The position numbers were made by a program, and so were the translations under genes. This document shows, one piece after another, positions 11,147 through 23,464 of a DNA stretch of 64,000 nucleotides. This DNA comes from Blastomussa wellsi (taxonomy: Eukaryota > Cnidaria > Anthozoa > Scleractinia > Plerogyridae), in assembly GCA_947652115.1 (NCBI GenBank), contig OX393564.1, positions 22,617,629 through 22,681,628 of the forward strand, given 5' to 3'. The number at the start of each line of letters is the position of its first letter. The first letter of the stretch is position 1. The notes under the pieces were generated by a model. It worked only from the letters and a program-made list of their open reading frames with translations, was not told where the DNA came from and did not search any database.

Positions 11147-14100
11147 CTATCTGTAATGCTTAAACGTCTCGTACGCAGATGGATTGTTCAATGCGTCATT
11201 CATAATGACAAGAACTGCATCACATAACTTGGTGTAATCACTCAGTTGGTTGTACACGTGCGCTGAGATCCTAGTGTGCAGTTTCCTTTGTATTAATTTC
11301 ACAGCGACCTCAATATTGAACTCGTAGTGCAGTTTGGCTTGTACCATTTCCGCATGAGCCTTGACAGCTTCCTCCTTTCCGCCCTGCGTGACGCAGTCCA
11401 GCAGAACTTCAGGAAGACGAATCAGGACCATCGGTCCAAACATGTCGGCATGCGACAAAAGACCCGTGTTCCATCTTTCTGCTAACATGCATGCTGCTTT
11501 GAGAGCCAAGGTGTTGTTGTATTTTTCAAGGCAAGTCAGCACGCAAGAGAAACAGTGGGAAGTGAGCGTGAGCTCGAAGTACAGGGGGTGGGGTGGGGGT
11601 ATTGGGGGTGGTGTGGGGGGATTGGGATGGGTGAGGTGTAGCAAGTGACGCACCTCCCGTTTTACGTTAGCGTTCAGTTCTCTCATGATTATTTTCCCAC
11701 GTTCATCAATGGAAGAAAAATACAAGTGTGAGACAAAAGAAATAGAGGTCACACTGGTGTGAAAAATTGCAAACCAAGATAAATGTTAGCCTCTTATGCA
11801 GACGTTATTTGAGCTTGTCACATGTTCCTCCTCACAAACAAGAAAAAAGGAGGAGGCTCGCTAAATTTAAGCTACAACATATTATTGAAGTCTCACCAGT
11901 GTTTAAAGCCAAGTATGGACTGTAGTCTCTCAGACCTGCAGGAAATATGATAGAAAGAAATAATTGATTTATTAGTATTCATGTTTGGAGTAAAAATTAT
12001 ACACTGTGGATCGGGTAGCATATTGCACTCAAAATAATGAAGCTGTCCAGATCTGAGCACTGATCGGGGTTGTTATGTTGTATTATTATTATGCAAGGAA
12101 CTTTACTCACACTACTTCTCTCCATCCAGCGCAACCTGAAAAGATTCTTAGTACTTCGGTAGAACCACGCAGATGCTCTTTTGCTCTTCATGCAATATGG
12201 GAGAAATATTACATGAGCAAAAAACATCTGTGTTGGAGGCTAGTATGTCTGCTGTACATCGTAACTAATTTTGGAAATATGATGAAACACTGTCTCTCAT
12301 ACCCCCCAGCAGTAAATTCGCCGGTACCCATTTGTACACCTGGGTGAAGAGAAGCACTGTGAGAGTAAAGTGTCTTGCCCAAGAACACAACGCAGTGCCC
12401 CGGCCAGGACTCGAACCCGGACCGTCCGATCCAGAGTCCAGCGCACTAACCATTAGGCCACTGCGCCTCCCACTGCGATGGACTAGCATCCCATCCAGGG
12501 GGGAGTAGAAATACTCCCTGTCGCTTCATGCTTCAGAAACCGGGGATAAGCTCCGGCCTGATGGGCCACTAGGCCCGACAGCAGACTTACCTTACTGTCT
12601 CTCATGCTCGGTAAGTTACATTCATTTTCAATACATTCAATTAGTCAATCCAGCAAACTGAAAGAGGAAACAGAGCTGGATACACACACAAAAGGTAGTT
12701 TAACAACCTGAATTCCAGAACACAAGTGTTACATGGTAAAGCATCAGATGTAAGCACTGTGCCTCTTGCAAAACCCTTGGCAAATAGCCAACATAGTTCT
12801 CACCTCACTCACCTGTCCATATAAACTGTGATTTAAATCCTGCACCAAAACCACTTGACACAAAGGGCTTAATGATTGGTTGGTACTCTTTAGAGACATA
12901 CAGGAAGGCACCCCTACAAAGACGTCAAACAGTGGCACGTAAGACCTAAGCTTTGGTCACCAATGCCAGAAATGAACATTAATAGCCTGTTTCAGGAATT
13001 CAGTACCAGCAGAGTTCTGAAAAAACTTCTTGCTATAATAAATTCTGTATTTTTATTAGTAGCCACTCAGCATGTTCTATTTGAAATTCACAAATCTGAT
13101 TGGTTCTCGCAGTTTTCTATTAGCCATTAGCATGCAAACACTCACTAACTGTTCTTACAAGGGAAAGTCATCCATGATCTTTGGCTTAAAATGTATAAGA
13201 TTGTAGATTTGGGCTAAACTCCTCTACAGTATCTACCAAATTAATTAGACTACTCACCCTCGCTTTCTATGAATCACAGTCAATTTGGCTGCACCTTGTT
13301 GACTATTCACTCATAGATTACTCAAAGTGTTAGTCTAGCAATATTGGCACTAAGAACAGGAAATATGAAACAATGGCAAACCATACCTTGGGGCATGCAA
13401 GCCATTTGTGTGCATTAGCCACATAAAAATCAGCTTTGAGAGATGCCAAGTTTAATGGCAAGCTCCCTAAGGCATGCGCTCCGTCAATCAAAAGTGGCAC
13501 ACCTTTAATGTGGCAAAGTTGCACCATCTCTTCAACTGGCATGATAACAGGATAGTTACTGGGAATGTGACCAAACAATGCCAGTGTTGTTCCTGACTCC
13601 AAGGTGTTATTTATTCTTTCAAGAATTTCTTCCTTAGTTGCAGGAAATGTTATTGTGGTTTCATTCAGAATTACACCTAAAAATAAATCGATATACCTTC
13701 AGTTGCTAAGGCCATAGGCATGCAATGCATGCACATAGTCATGTTTGTTGGAGGGGGAGTCCTAGTTCATGCTACAGAAACCATAGTTACATGACACTTC
13801 TAACGCATTTTCTACCTTAAGATATCAGACAGCTATTTTGCAGTTAAGCCTAATACTGTGGCTTCTAGGTTGATAAAAAAATCTGGCCAGTGTGGTGGTC
13901 TCTGATCCCTTGATATGCCAGGGTGCATTCTAAGTGTTTTATGTCACAAGTGTAGTCTCAGAAGATCTACCCCTGAGGAAAATCATAAAAATTTTTTTAC
14001 CCTATATTCAAATCCCTTGTCAGCCAGGACAGGGGTTGACCTCAATGGGAAGCTACTGATATGTGCAATAGACTTTTTTATATCATGCATTAACCTGAGA

Positions 14101-15189
14101 ACAGGCTCCCCTAGTGAGGTCTTCCAACTTAAAAAATGCTTGGCTTACTCCAGAAGCATATCACAGGCACCGACTTGTCACACATCACTTTCATACAGTG
14201 AACAGCACAGTGCAGGGTTGAGGTGGGTACAGAGATGGGGGTATCCGGTCGTTTAGCCTCCAATCTTGTTGACCCCTAGTTGATTAGCCCCCAACTGAAG
14301 TTGATAAACCCCAAGCCTGAAATTATGTTGGGGCTAATCAACTTCAGGTTGGGTGCTAATCAACATCAGTTAGGAGCTAAATGACTGGGGGCTAAAAGGA
14401 TTGGGGACTAAACAACCTACATTCGAGATACGTGTAGTTATTATTATAATTAGGGAGAAAATGAGTGAGGAAGATAACCTATAAATCGTATTTCAAAGTT
14501 ATTCAAGATTGTTTTGCAACTATTTTCATGATTTGCTGACTGCTATATGAAGGCAACTGTGGGTGAGTCAGAATCTGGAATGCACACACAATGTGCCACC
14601 ATGTGCGATAACTGTAGACGGTTTACGTGCAGGTGCACTGAAGTCCTTACCATACCATGTTCGCTACTGACGTGTCTAAATAATTTCTTCACAGTGTAGT
14701 AACAAGCGCACTATCTCCTGGATGCCAGTCTATTGACTTAATCACGGTGTTGATGGTAGTAGTAGCATTCGACAGAAAAACGATCTCGCTGGGTTCGGCA
14801 CCAACAAACTTTGCCAGCCGCCGGTTCACATGAACCAGAAGTGGCAACATTTCTCTGTCCACGAATCGCACTGGCTGTCGCTCCGCGTAACACTGCCATT
14901 TGTAAGCTGTTTCCAGTGCATCTTTGAGGACGCAACCAAAAGCACCGTGATTTAAAAACGCCCAGTTATCGAGATCAAGAAATAAGTGTTTTCGCATATC
15001 CACTCCAAACGGAGTCGACGAGCCAAATTTGGGAAGTTCAAATGGAAAATTCGGTGGCACGTATTTTTCGTCCGACAAGCTCACGAACTTTTCAACCGTT
15101 TTAAACGACATATTTCCCTGGTATCTGGGCTTTATGATCGCTGTCTCCTCGAGAGTTTCGTGCTCATTTTCTGCCAGTTCGTCCGCCAT
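11147..15189 (-). CDS. Class V PLP aminotransferase (isopenicillin N epimerase-like), gene model irregular
   Basis: Coding blocks on the minus strand: 15189-14693, 13676-13387, 12913-12813, 11935-11897 and about 11540-11147 with the stop. They spell a fold-type I PLP enzyme related to isopenicillin N epimerase-like proteins. The N-terminus has LDNWAFLNHGAFG, then GDSALVTTL. The middle block has LLIDGAHALGSLPLNL with the cofactor Asp, and ANAHKWLACPK with the Schiff-base Lys. Later blocks give AFLYVSKEYQPIIKP and GLRDYSPYLALNT, and the last ends RISAHVYNQLSDYTKL...FKHYR. The substrate is unknown. I chose ATG 15189 (MADELAE); an upstream in-frame ATG at 15234 is possible. Three things are odd. 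No exon was found for the roughly 20 residues between the first two blocks. The frame does not carry over from 13387 to 12913 at the strongest splice sites. The last exon lacks an AG acceptor. It is either a decaying gene or locally mis-sequenced. Confidence 0.75.
12301..12593. mobile_element. SINE with its 5' half inverted, flanked by a 12-bp target duplication
   Basis: Positions 12301-12472 are the SINE head in minus orientation: the B box reads GGGTTCGAGTCC on the minus strand, and the A-box end lies at 12472. Positions 12473-12593 are the SINE tail in plus orientation (GCGATGGACTAGCATCCC through GCAGACTTACC). The two parts meet without apparent loss of element sequence. ACTGTCTCTCAT occurs at 12289-12300 and again at 12594-12605, so one insertion event delivered both halves. 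Confidence 0.85.
14251..14413. repeat. Foldback element built from TTGATTAGCCCC-like units
   Basis: The left half begins GTTTAGCCTCCAATC and the right half ends GATTGGGGACTAAAC, its inverted copy. Both arms repeat variants of GTTGATTAGCCCCAA, so the 163-bp piece can fold into an imperfect hairpin. It lies in the aminotransferase intron. Confidence 0.75.
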
Positions 15190-15394
15190 GTTGGAAATGA
15201 ATGCATTTTGTATGCGGTCGAAACAAAGGTACATATGCGTTTGCCCATATTTCTCTTGATAGCCGCTGTATGCGGGCTCATGGTTGTTAGGTCCCAGGTT
15301 CTTGTGACGGTCTTATGACGGTACTTTCCATTGTACTTGCCATGTCTGTCATGTCTGCTGTCGTCTATGAGGAGTGTTTGATGCACAATCAACG
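15190..15394. promoter_or_regulatory. Putative bidirectional promoter, aminotransferase / TIPRL
   Basis: Only 205 bp separate the two divergent start codons (15189 minus, 15395 plus). No TATA box is evident. A five-codon upstream frame starts at 15381 (MHNQR) and its TGA overlaps the TIPRL ATG, which could dampen TIPRL translation. The shared-promoter role is inferred from spacing only. Confidence 0.5.
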
Positions 15395-18300
15395 ATGAAA
15401 AAGTCCGAAACCTTTAGCTTTGGACCTTGGAAAATAACAACTACTAAAGGAGCCATTCTCAAAGCTGATGATGTGGATAGGTAAGGATGATCTTTGTATG
15501 TACATGTAAAGAAGTTCTGACAAGAGTAACATTTGCAATTTGTGTGAAGTGTAAATTTTAATATCAATAACTTTATTTTTTGACACTTCTGATGATACTC
15601 CTGACCTCCTCCCCTGAAAGTATCAATGATGCATATTTAATTTGTAATTTGATTTCCAATTATTTCTTTTTGTGTACATCAGTACTGCGTCCAAAGCAAG
15701 TTCTGGTTTGAATTTGTGTCTGATCACCTGCGATTGGTCAGAGCGATTAATTTGCTTTTGATTTTATGACACTCAATTGAAAACTGCTCTAACCAATCAG
15801 AAGCAACACCAAAACCAACATGACTTGCTTGCACACATTTTCCTACACGACATGTCTGAAAACCAGTTTGCTGAGCCATTTACCATGTTTTAAATAAAGT
15901 TGATTGATTGATTGATTGATTTTCCCACACTTCATTCCAGCTGCATGTATTGGCATTGAGTGATTACTTCACATCACATCGCCCAATGGAAAATTGCCCT
16001 ATAGTGCAGTCAACTGTTTGACTAATTGAAACAGTCATTTGAAAATCAATATCCACTTGCTGAGAATTCTTGATTTTTTTAAAAAAAATTAGTTACTCAT
16101 TGTCAGCAGATTGTATGAGCAAATCCCTAACCCCAATTGTCAGATCTCTTCTAAACATCAGTTTTTGAATTATTTTTGAATAAAAAGTTGCTTGGATCAA
16201 CGTTTTATTCAAACATCTAATGCCATTGCTAGATTTCAATTTCACAGACCACTTCCTGTGAAAAGTCTTTTTTTAATATTTGAAAATATTGCAGTTGTTA
16301 GAAAAGTATTCGAGTAAGAGGGGCTCAGGTGAAGTCCTCATTAAATTATGGATACACTCCAAAACAGATGACATACAAGCCTTTAGGCTTGAAACTTTTT
16401 TAACTAAACTTTTCTTGTTCTTTGATATGATTTGAACCTGAATTGTACTGTTCCTTCATTTTCATGTGAGTGGAGGGAACAGGTACAAGTTGATGACAAA
16501 GTCCCAGGTCTGAGACAGGACTGAACCCACAGTGTTTTTCCCTGACATTGCTAAGCAACATGACGTGTTTGCATGTACAATTACATTCGGTGTATTCTTG
16601 AGCTCTCACACTATGGTTTTGATGGGATAAGATATGTCAGAAACTCTTCTAGTGCTTCCAAAGATTTACCCACTTGGCACTTGTTCCCCAGGGGCAGATC
16701 CAGGAATTTGCTTGGGAGGGGTACACCACTAAGGAATGATGTAATAGATTGGTGGCATAAGCAGAATATTAGTTATATTAGAAAGTCGCAGGTCATCTCA
16801 AGGGGGTGGGGGTGCACACCCCTTGCACCCCTAGATCTGAACCTGTCCCCCGACTGACATGGGAGACACCATGGCCCCATTGTTAGTACTCTGGACTCTA
16901 GATTAAAGCCTTGTACTCTGTTGTGTTCTTGGGAAGACAATTTGCTCTCACAGTGCCTCTCTTCACACAGGTGTATGAATGGGTCCCAGTACATTTAATT
17001 CTGGGGGTAAGTTAACCCTGCGGTAGACTAGCATTCCATCCAGGGTAAAGTACACATTCTCTCCCTCTCTCATTGGCTCCTGTGCCTGTGACACTCATAA
17101 CTCACAGCTTCGCCACTTGTGCAAAGTGCTCCATTATTATTTTCGCGTTCATTCCTGCTGACTTTAGAGCAAAAGAGAGACTGCTCACAATCTTTGGAAT
17201 CACGGGATAAGCTCTGGCCTCACTTGGCTCACACACAGACGTCTTCTAATTTTGTATTACTGTTAATCCCTTTTTTTGTGGTTATACAGAATCTCTTCTG
17301 AACTGAAGCTTCCATCTCTTCCTGAAATGGTTTTTGGTGAGAATATTCTACAGATTGATCATGCTGCAGGGTTTGGAATTAAATTTAACGCATTGGATGC
17401 TCTAAAACTTGTTGATAACAAGCACGACCTTATGAAGGTAGCCGTGGCAGAAGAATGGCAAAGCAAGAGGTAAAATTCTAGATGTGTTGTCATCTTAAAT
17501 ATTTAACAATTATCCTGTAAAATCTCACAGAATATTGCCTGATACTTGACATTGTGCAAGATTGAGCCGGATAACTATTATTCTTATTCCATAAATTGTC
17601 AACATACATGCAAGTAAGTTATGTAAGATGACATTTACCAGTAACAATGCCTTTATGATCATACATGGGCAGGGTGATAGTTTATTGATTAATTTATATA
17701 CGTAACACGTAATGTTATTAAACAGCTTGTTCTGTAATCAGCCACCATTTTGATTTTCAAGCCCTTGTGTGTCCTTTTAAGTAGTTTCATACCAGTCAGA
17801 AAAGGGACTAGCCACTTGGAACAAGACTAATGCCATGTATAACAGGAGGACCCATAAGGGTTTAATCTACATATTTAATTTGTTCAAGATGTCATAGCTA
17901 CTGCATGTAAATGATTCAGAACTTGGCCATTACAATTGTTATTTTGTGACTTCTAAAATCTACCTGTATTTATCCAGGGTTGTCAATGGGGATGTGCCGC
18001 CACACTGGGCCACATTTTCATGTCTGGATTGACTATAATGGGGTTACTATTGTATATACGCATTGCGCACCTAGCTTGTAAGGGCAGGCGCAAGGAGGCC
18101 AGGCGAGGGCGGACGCCATGATGTAGTAAAGGTTTTTGTTTCTCACTCAACGTCTTGTCTTGTCTCCCGACAATACCATATTTTGGCGACGAGGATGGCG
18201 GAGATCACGTCTATTCCACCCTTCGATGCCTTCGATCAAGCCGGTAGCGTGGGTCCGCGATGGACCAGATGGAAACAACGGCTACAGTATTACATTGATG

Positions 18301-21300
18301 CTCGTGGAATTACAGTCGACAACCGCAAAAGAGCTTTACTTCTTCATCTTGCCGGACCAGCCGTCCAAGATATCTTCGCTACACTTTCTGACACGGGCAC
18401 TACTTACGCCGACGCAGTTGCCGCACTGGAAACGTATTTTTCCCCCCAGAAGAACCTACAGTTCGAGCGGCACTCATTTCGACAGGCACATCAAGCTGCC
18501 AGCGAACCTGTGGATCAATACGTCACACGTCTGCGCCGTCTGGGCGAAAACTGTGAATTCGACAAGTATTCTCTTGACGAAGCCATCAAGGACCAGTTGA
18601 TTGAACACTGTTCGTCCACTATACTCCGTAGACGCCTCTTGCGTGAGAAATCCTCAGCTACACTGAGTTCTTTGTTGGACATCGCTCGATCGATGGAGTC
18701 AGCAAACTTTCAAGCTGCGAACATTGAAGAAACTTCGCCCCAGGACCACTCCGCACACGCTCACCACGTTACGATGCCGGCGGACGAAGATGAACGAGCA
18801 AATTTTACCTCTGACCGGCGACGACAGTGCACCCACTGTGGACAGGCAGCTGATCACAAACCTCGAACACCCAAGTGCCCAGCGTTTCGTAAGACCTGTT
18901 CGCAATGTGGAATTCTACATCACTTTGGTCGGGTTTGCCTCAAGAGAACACCAGCCTCTAGACACCCAGCACAGCGGGACGCCAACTCAAACATCCAGTA
19001 CACATCCCTTGACAGTGAAAATCAGCATGACGCTTTTCAACTCAGCTCTAGTCAAGCAAAGGCGGATACTACCGTCACCATTGAAGGTACCCCTGTTCAA
19101 GTTTGTATTGATTCAGGTGCAACAGCTAACACTATTGACTATGCAACTTATGAAGCACTCAGCACCGTCAAAACATTGCCTTTAAAGCCTACAGATGTGA
19201 AACTTCGTCCATATGGCGAGGACAACCCTGCTCCAATTCCCCTCGCTGGATCATTCTTCGGATTAATCACTGCTCCTTCCGGGCAGAGGGATCTGACAAG
19301 GTTCCTAGTGTTGAAAGCTAGAAATGCTGGTTGTCTCTTGAGCCGTGAAACTTCCACACGCTTAGGAATGTTGCATGTTGCTGCATCAATAAAATCTGAA
19401 AGTTATTCTGCCCATGGAGAATACAATTATCTCCTTGAGAAATTTCCAGCAGTGTTTAGTGGTGAGATTGGAAAGCTGAAGGACTACCAACTTGAGCTCA
19501 GCATCGACCCAACCGTACAGCCCATGGCTCAGAATTCACGCCCTACGCCAATACACTACCGTGCCAAGGTAGAGGCTAAATTGAAACAACTTGAAGACCA
19601 AGATATAATCGAGCCTGTCACTGGCCCTACACCTTGGGTGTCACCAGTTGTAATTGTTGATAAGCCAAACGGAGATATCAGACTGTGTGTAAATATGTGC
19701 AAACCCAACGAAGCCCTCCTTCGTACACACCACCCGTACCCAACTTCAGAAGAAATTCTCCAGGATCTGAATGGATCCAAGTTCTTTTCTAAGATCGATC
19801 TTAAGGAATGCTACCACCAAATTGAGCTGGCCGAATCTTCCCGCCACCTGACAACATTCAAAACCCATGTTGGTCTCCGCCGCTACAAGCGCCTCCCATA
19901 CGGAGCATCAGTTGGATCAGAGATCTGCCAACACGTAATTGGCCAAGTCTTAGAAGGATGTTCAAACGTCAGGAACATTGCCGACGACATCCTCGTCCAT
20001 GGCACCACTAAAGAAGAACATGACACATCTCTAGAGAGCACATTACTTCGTCTTCAAGAGAACAATCTCACAGTGAACCCAGCAAAGTGTTTATTTGGTG
20101 TCACAGAACTGAACTATTATGGATTTCACATCTCAGCACTCGGAGTGTCACCAGATAAGGATCGAGTACTGGCAATCAAACAAATGCAGCCTCCCAGCAG
20201 CGCTACTGAAGCAAGAAGCTTTCTAGGATTAGTAAACACAGTGGCCCGTTTTGTTCCCAATGTGGCTACCATGACAGAACCTATACGTAGACTGACACAC
20301 AAGAACGCTCCATGGTCATGGGGTCCTGAACAATCAGAAGCCTTTGAAAAGCTGTGTAACCTCATTTCGAGTGACACTGTTCTAGCTCATTTTGACCCCT
20401 CCTTACCAACTCAAGTACGCCACGACGCTTGCAAGATCGGAATCAGCGGCGCCTTAACTCAGAAGCACCCTGACGGATCTATACGCCCTGTGGCATTTGC
20501 AAGCCGTAGCCTTTCCCCCGTAGAGCAGCGCTACAGCCAAACAGAAAGAGAAGCCTTGTCGGGAGTCTGGGCGTGCGAAAGATTCCATTTTTACATTCAC
20601 GGCAGCCAGTTCGACTTGGTTGGTGATCACAAACCTTTGGAAGTTCTCCTAAATGGTCGTGGTAACCCATCCCCGAGAATTGAACGTTGGCGATTACGAC
20701 TTCAGCATTACAACCCACGAATCGTTTACCAACCCGGCATCCTAAACGCTGTTGACATCCTGTCACGCAAACCACTCCAGACTGAGACGTCCAGAGACCC
20801 GGTAGAGGACTACGTCAACTCTCTTATCGTGGATTCTCTCCCTTCTGCAGTCACCCTCCAACAACTACTAGTGGCATCAGAATCTGATCCTACATTGAAC
20901 ACTGTCAAAGATTGCCTTGACACTGGCAACTGGTCAGCTGCACCACAACCCTTCCAAGTTCTAAGAGAAGAACTTTCTCAGAAACGAGGCCTTGTTTTGA
21001 GAGACAACCGCATTGTCATTCCACATGCAATGCGCCCCCGCATTCTTGAACTTGCACACGAAGGGCACCAAGGTATCACCAAAGTTAAGCAGCACCTGAG
21101 GCAAAGAGTTTGGTGGCCTGGTATGGATTTAGAGGCAGAGAGATACTACGTGAATGCCTTGGTTGCCAAATCGTGGGACCAAGGCCCCCCCCAGAGCCCC
21201 TGAGGATGACTGACCCGCCACGACAAGTTTGGCACACAATTCATGTTGACTACTGTGGCCCGTTCCCAACAGGTGAATACCTCTTTGTTGCAGTTGATGA

Positions 21301-23419
21301 AACTTCAAAGTATCCTGAGGTTCATGTTACACACTCAAGTTCAGCAGCCACAGCTATTACTCATCTCAATCAAATGTTCGCAACACATGGCATTCCTGAG
21401 GTTATTACGTCTGACAACGTCCCCTTCGGATCTGGCGAGTTTACAGCATGGTGCAAACAAATGGGCATCAAACATCGCAAAATCACGCCTCTTTGGCCAG
21501 CTGCCAATGCTCAAGTAGAGCGGTTCAATGAAACCTTGGAGAAAACCATCCGAATTGCTAGTGTAGAAAGGAAGAACTGGCGTTCCGAACTGTTTGTTTT
21601 CTTACTGAACTACCGAAATACCCCACACTCATCCACGGGTGTGTCACCTGCATCCCTGATGATTAATCGTCACATCCGTACCAAAATCCCATACCTGGAT
21701 CTTTCTCGCCCTTCAAAGATGCTTCAAACCGCATGTTCCAATGATAATCTTAGAAAGTCGAAGGCAAAGGAGTACATGGACAAACGACACAAGGCAACTC
21801 CTTCTGCCATTCAACAGGGGGATCAAGTACTGTTGCTTCAAAAACGCGCCAACAAATTATCTACACGATATGACCCACAGCCTTTTACTGTTGTCAAGAA
21901 AAAGGGGGCTAGCGTCGAACTTTCCAGAGGAGAGGCACGATTGTTCCGGAATTTATCCATGGTCAAGAAAGTAATCCCTTCAACCCGGAACACTGAACAG
22001 TCCTCAAGACCCGCTCGAGAACTACGAATACCCAGAAATTTGAGTATTACCGTGCCGGAAACTGGATATTCTCAGAGGCCTTCCCAAGACCGACGTATTC
22101 CCAGTTATCTGAACAGTTATGTTTTGGAATAGGACATTTCATAACTTTGCTCATTCAGGCTTTCACAGTTTAACCATAGTTTGTTGTTGTTCTTGTTATC
22201 TTACTTTACCCGAAAAGGAGGATATTGTATATACGCATTGCGCACCTAGCTTGTAAGGGCAGGCGCAAGGAGGCCAGGCGAGGGCGGACGCCATGATGTA
22301 GTAAAGGTTTTTGTTTCTCACTCAACGTCTTGTCTTGTCTCCCGACAATACCATAGTTACATTGTCAATAATTTTCAGCAGCGTTACTACAATGGGGCTG
22401 TACGTTTTGGGGGTTTTGAGGGGAAGAAAATTCTGGCAAGTATTGATTTAAAACTGAGAAGATTCAACAGTAACAAAGTTGTTGCTTAATTTGGAGTTGT
22501 CGTTTTAATATTCACAAATTTGTTCGTAGTTTGGATCGTGAAAATTCCATTTCCTCAAAAGGCGAGACGTACATTTATAATTGCCCACAGAATAGACTAC
22601 AATGGGGTAGGGGTTCTGGTAGGCCAGCGGCACATACCCAGCAAAAATTGACCCAAGTACCCTCCCCCCAGAATTTGCTCCGTTATTTATCTGCTATAAA
22701 AACTATTTTGCAGGCAAGATTCAGAATATATTAAAGAAGTGATTAAACCTTTTGACTGGACATTCACAACAGATTACAAAGGTACACTGACAGGAAGAGA
22801 TGAAACATTTATGAAGGTAAAGGGACCAATGTTTTGAAGATCATGTAACTGTATTACATTGTGTTGCTGGTATGTATTGACAATCACTTCTTCTCAACGT
22901 TTTTTTTTTCAGGGGGGGGGGGGCATGACTTGTGGGGAAGAGAGAGCAGGGTGACAAAATCTATTATGAAATGAGTTTCGTTTTTTGTCACACAAATTGG
23001 GACTTGTTGCCATCACCCTCATTCTTTCATTAGTGTTAGTTACAGTAGCTATCATAAGCTTGTAATTCTATTGGGCCTTCAGTGTAGCTGTAATTAAGGA
23101 CTTCAGATCGAAGTATGAGTACGAGATTGAGTACGAGCACGACTTTTCAAACTAACTTCTCTTGCCTATGCTTTCACATTTTACAGTGATCTTGCACTGA
23201 CAGTCTCCTTTTCAACTGTATAATTTGGTTTTAACAACTGGGTTGATAATGTGAATTGGCCACCGTAAAGAGATTCAAGAGCTGACGTTTAGAGCATTAG
23301 CCCTTTGTCGATTCGCTCCGACGAAGGGCTAACGCTCGAAATGTCAGCTCTTGAATCTCTTTACGGTGGCCAATTCACATTATCAACCCAGTTGATAAAA
23401 CCAGATTATATTGTTATAC

Positions 23420-23464
<45 letters not shown>

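Larger units (their letters stand above)
18048..22355 (+). mobile_element. Ty3/gypsy-type LTR retrotransposon, complete and young
   Basis: A 4,308-bp element with two identical 133-bp LTRs, a primer-binding site, gag-pol, a polypurine tract and a 5-bp target duplication (GTTAC). The order gag, protease, reverse transcriptase, RNase H, integrase is that of Ty3/gypsy. It sits in TIPRL intron 2 in the sense direction. Identical LTRs indicate a recent insertion. The only visible lesion is a change of frame inside the integrase zinc-binding region near 21140-21160. The LTR ends are TAT...ATA rather than TG...CA. Confidence 0.95.

Noticed and set aside
14480..14560. SYSSQQIMKIVAKQ-like open stretch as the missing aminotransferase exon
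   Set aside because: The reading phase does not match the flanking exons, and no GT donor follows before a stop.
14651..14675. Tiny exon candidate between the first two aminotransferase blocks
   Set aside because: It would need an intron of only 17 bases, and its residues (HVSSEHGM) do not fit the family segment expected there.
18183..18194. Upstream TTG start for Gag-Pol
   Set aside because: The ATG at 18195 is the first proper start; the preceding bases are the primer-binding site.
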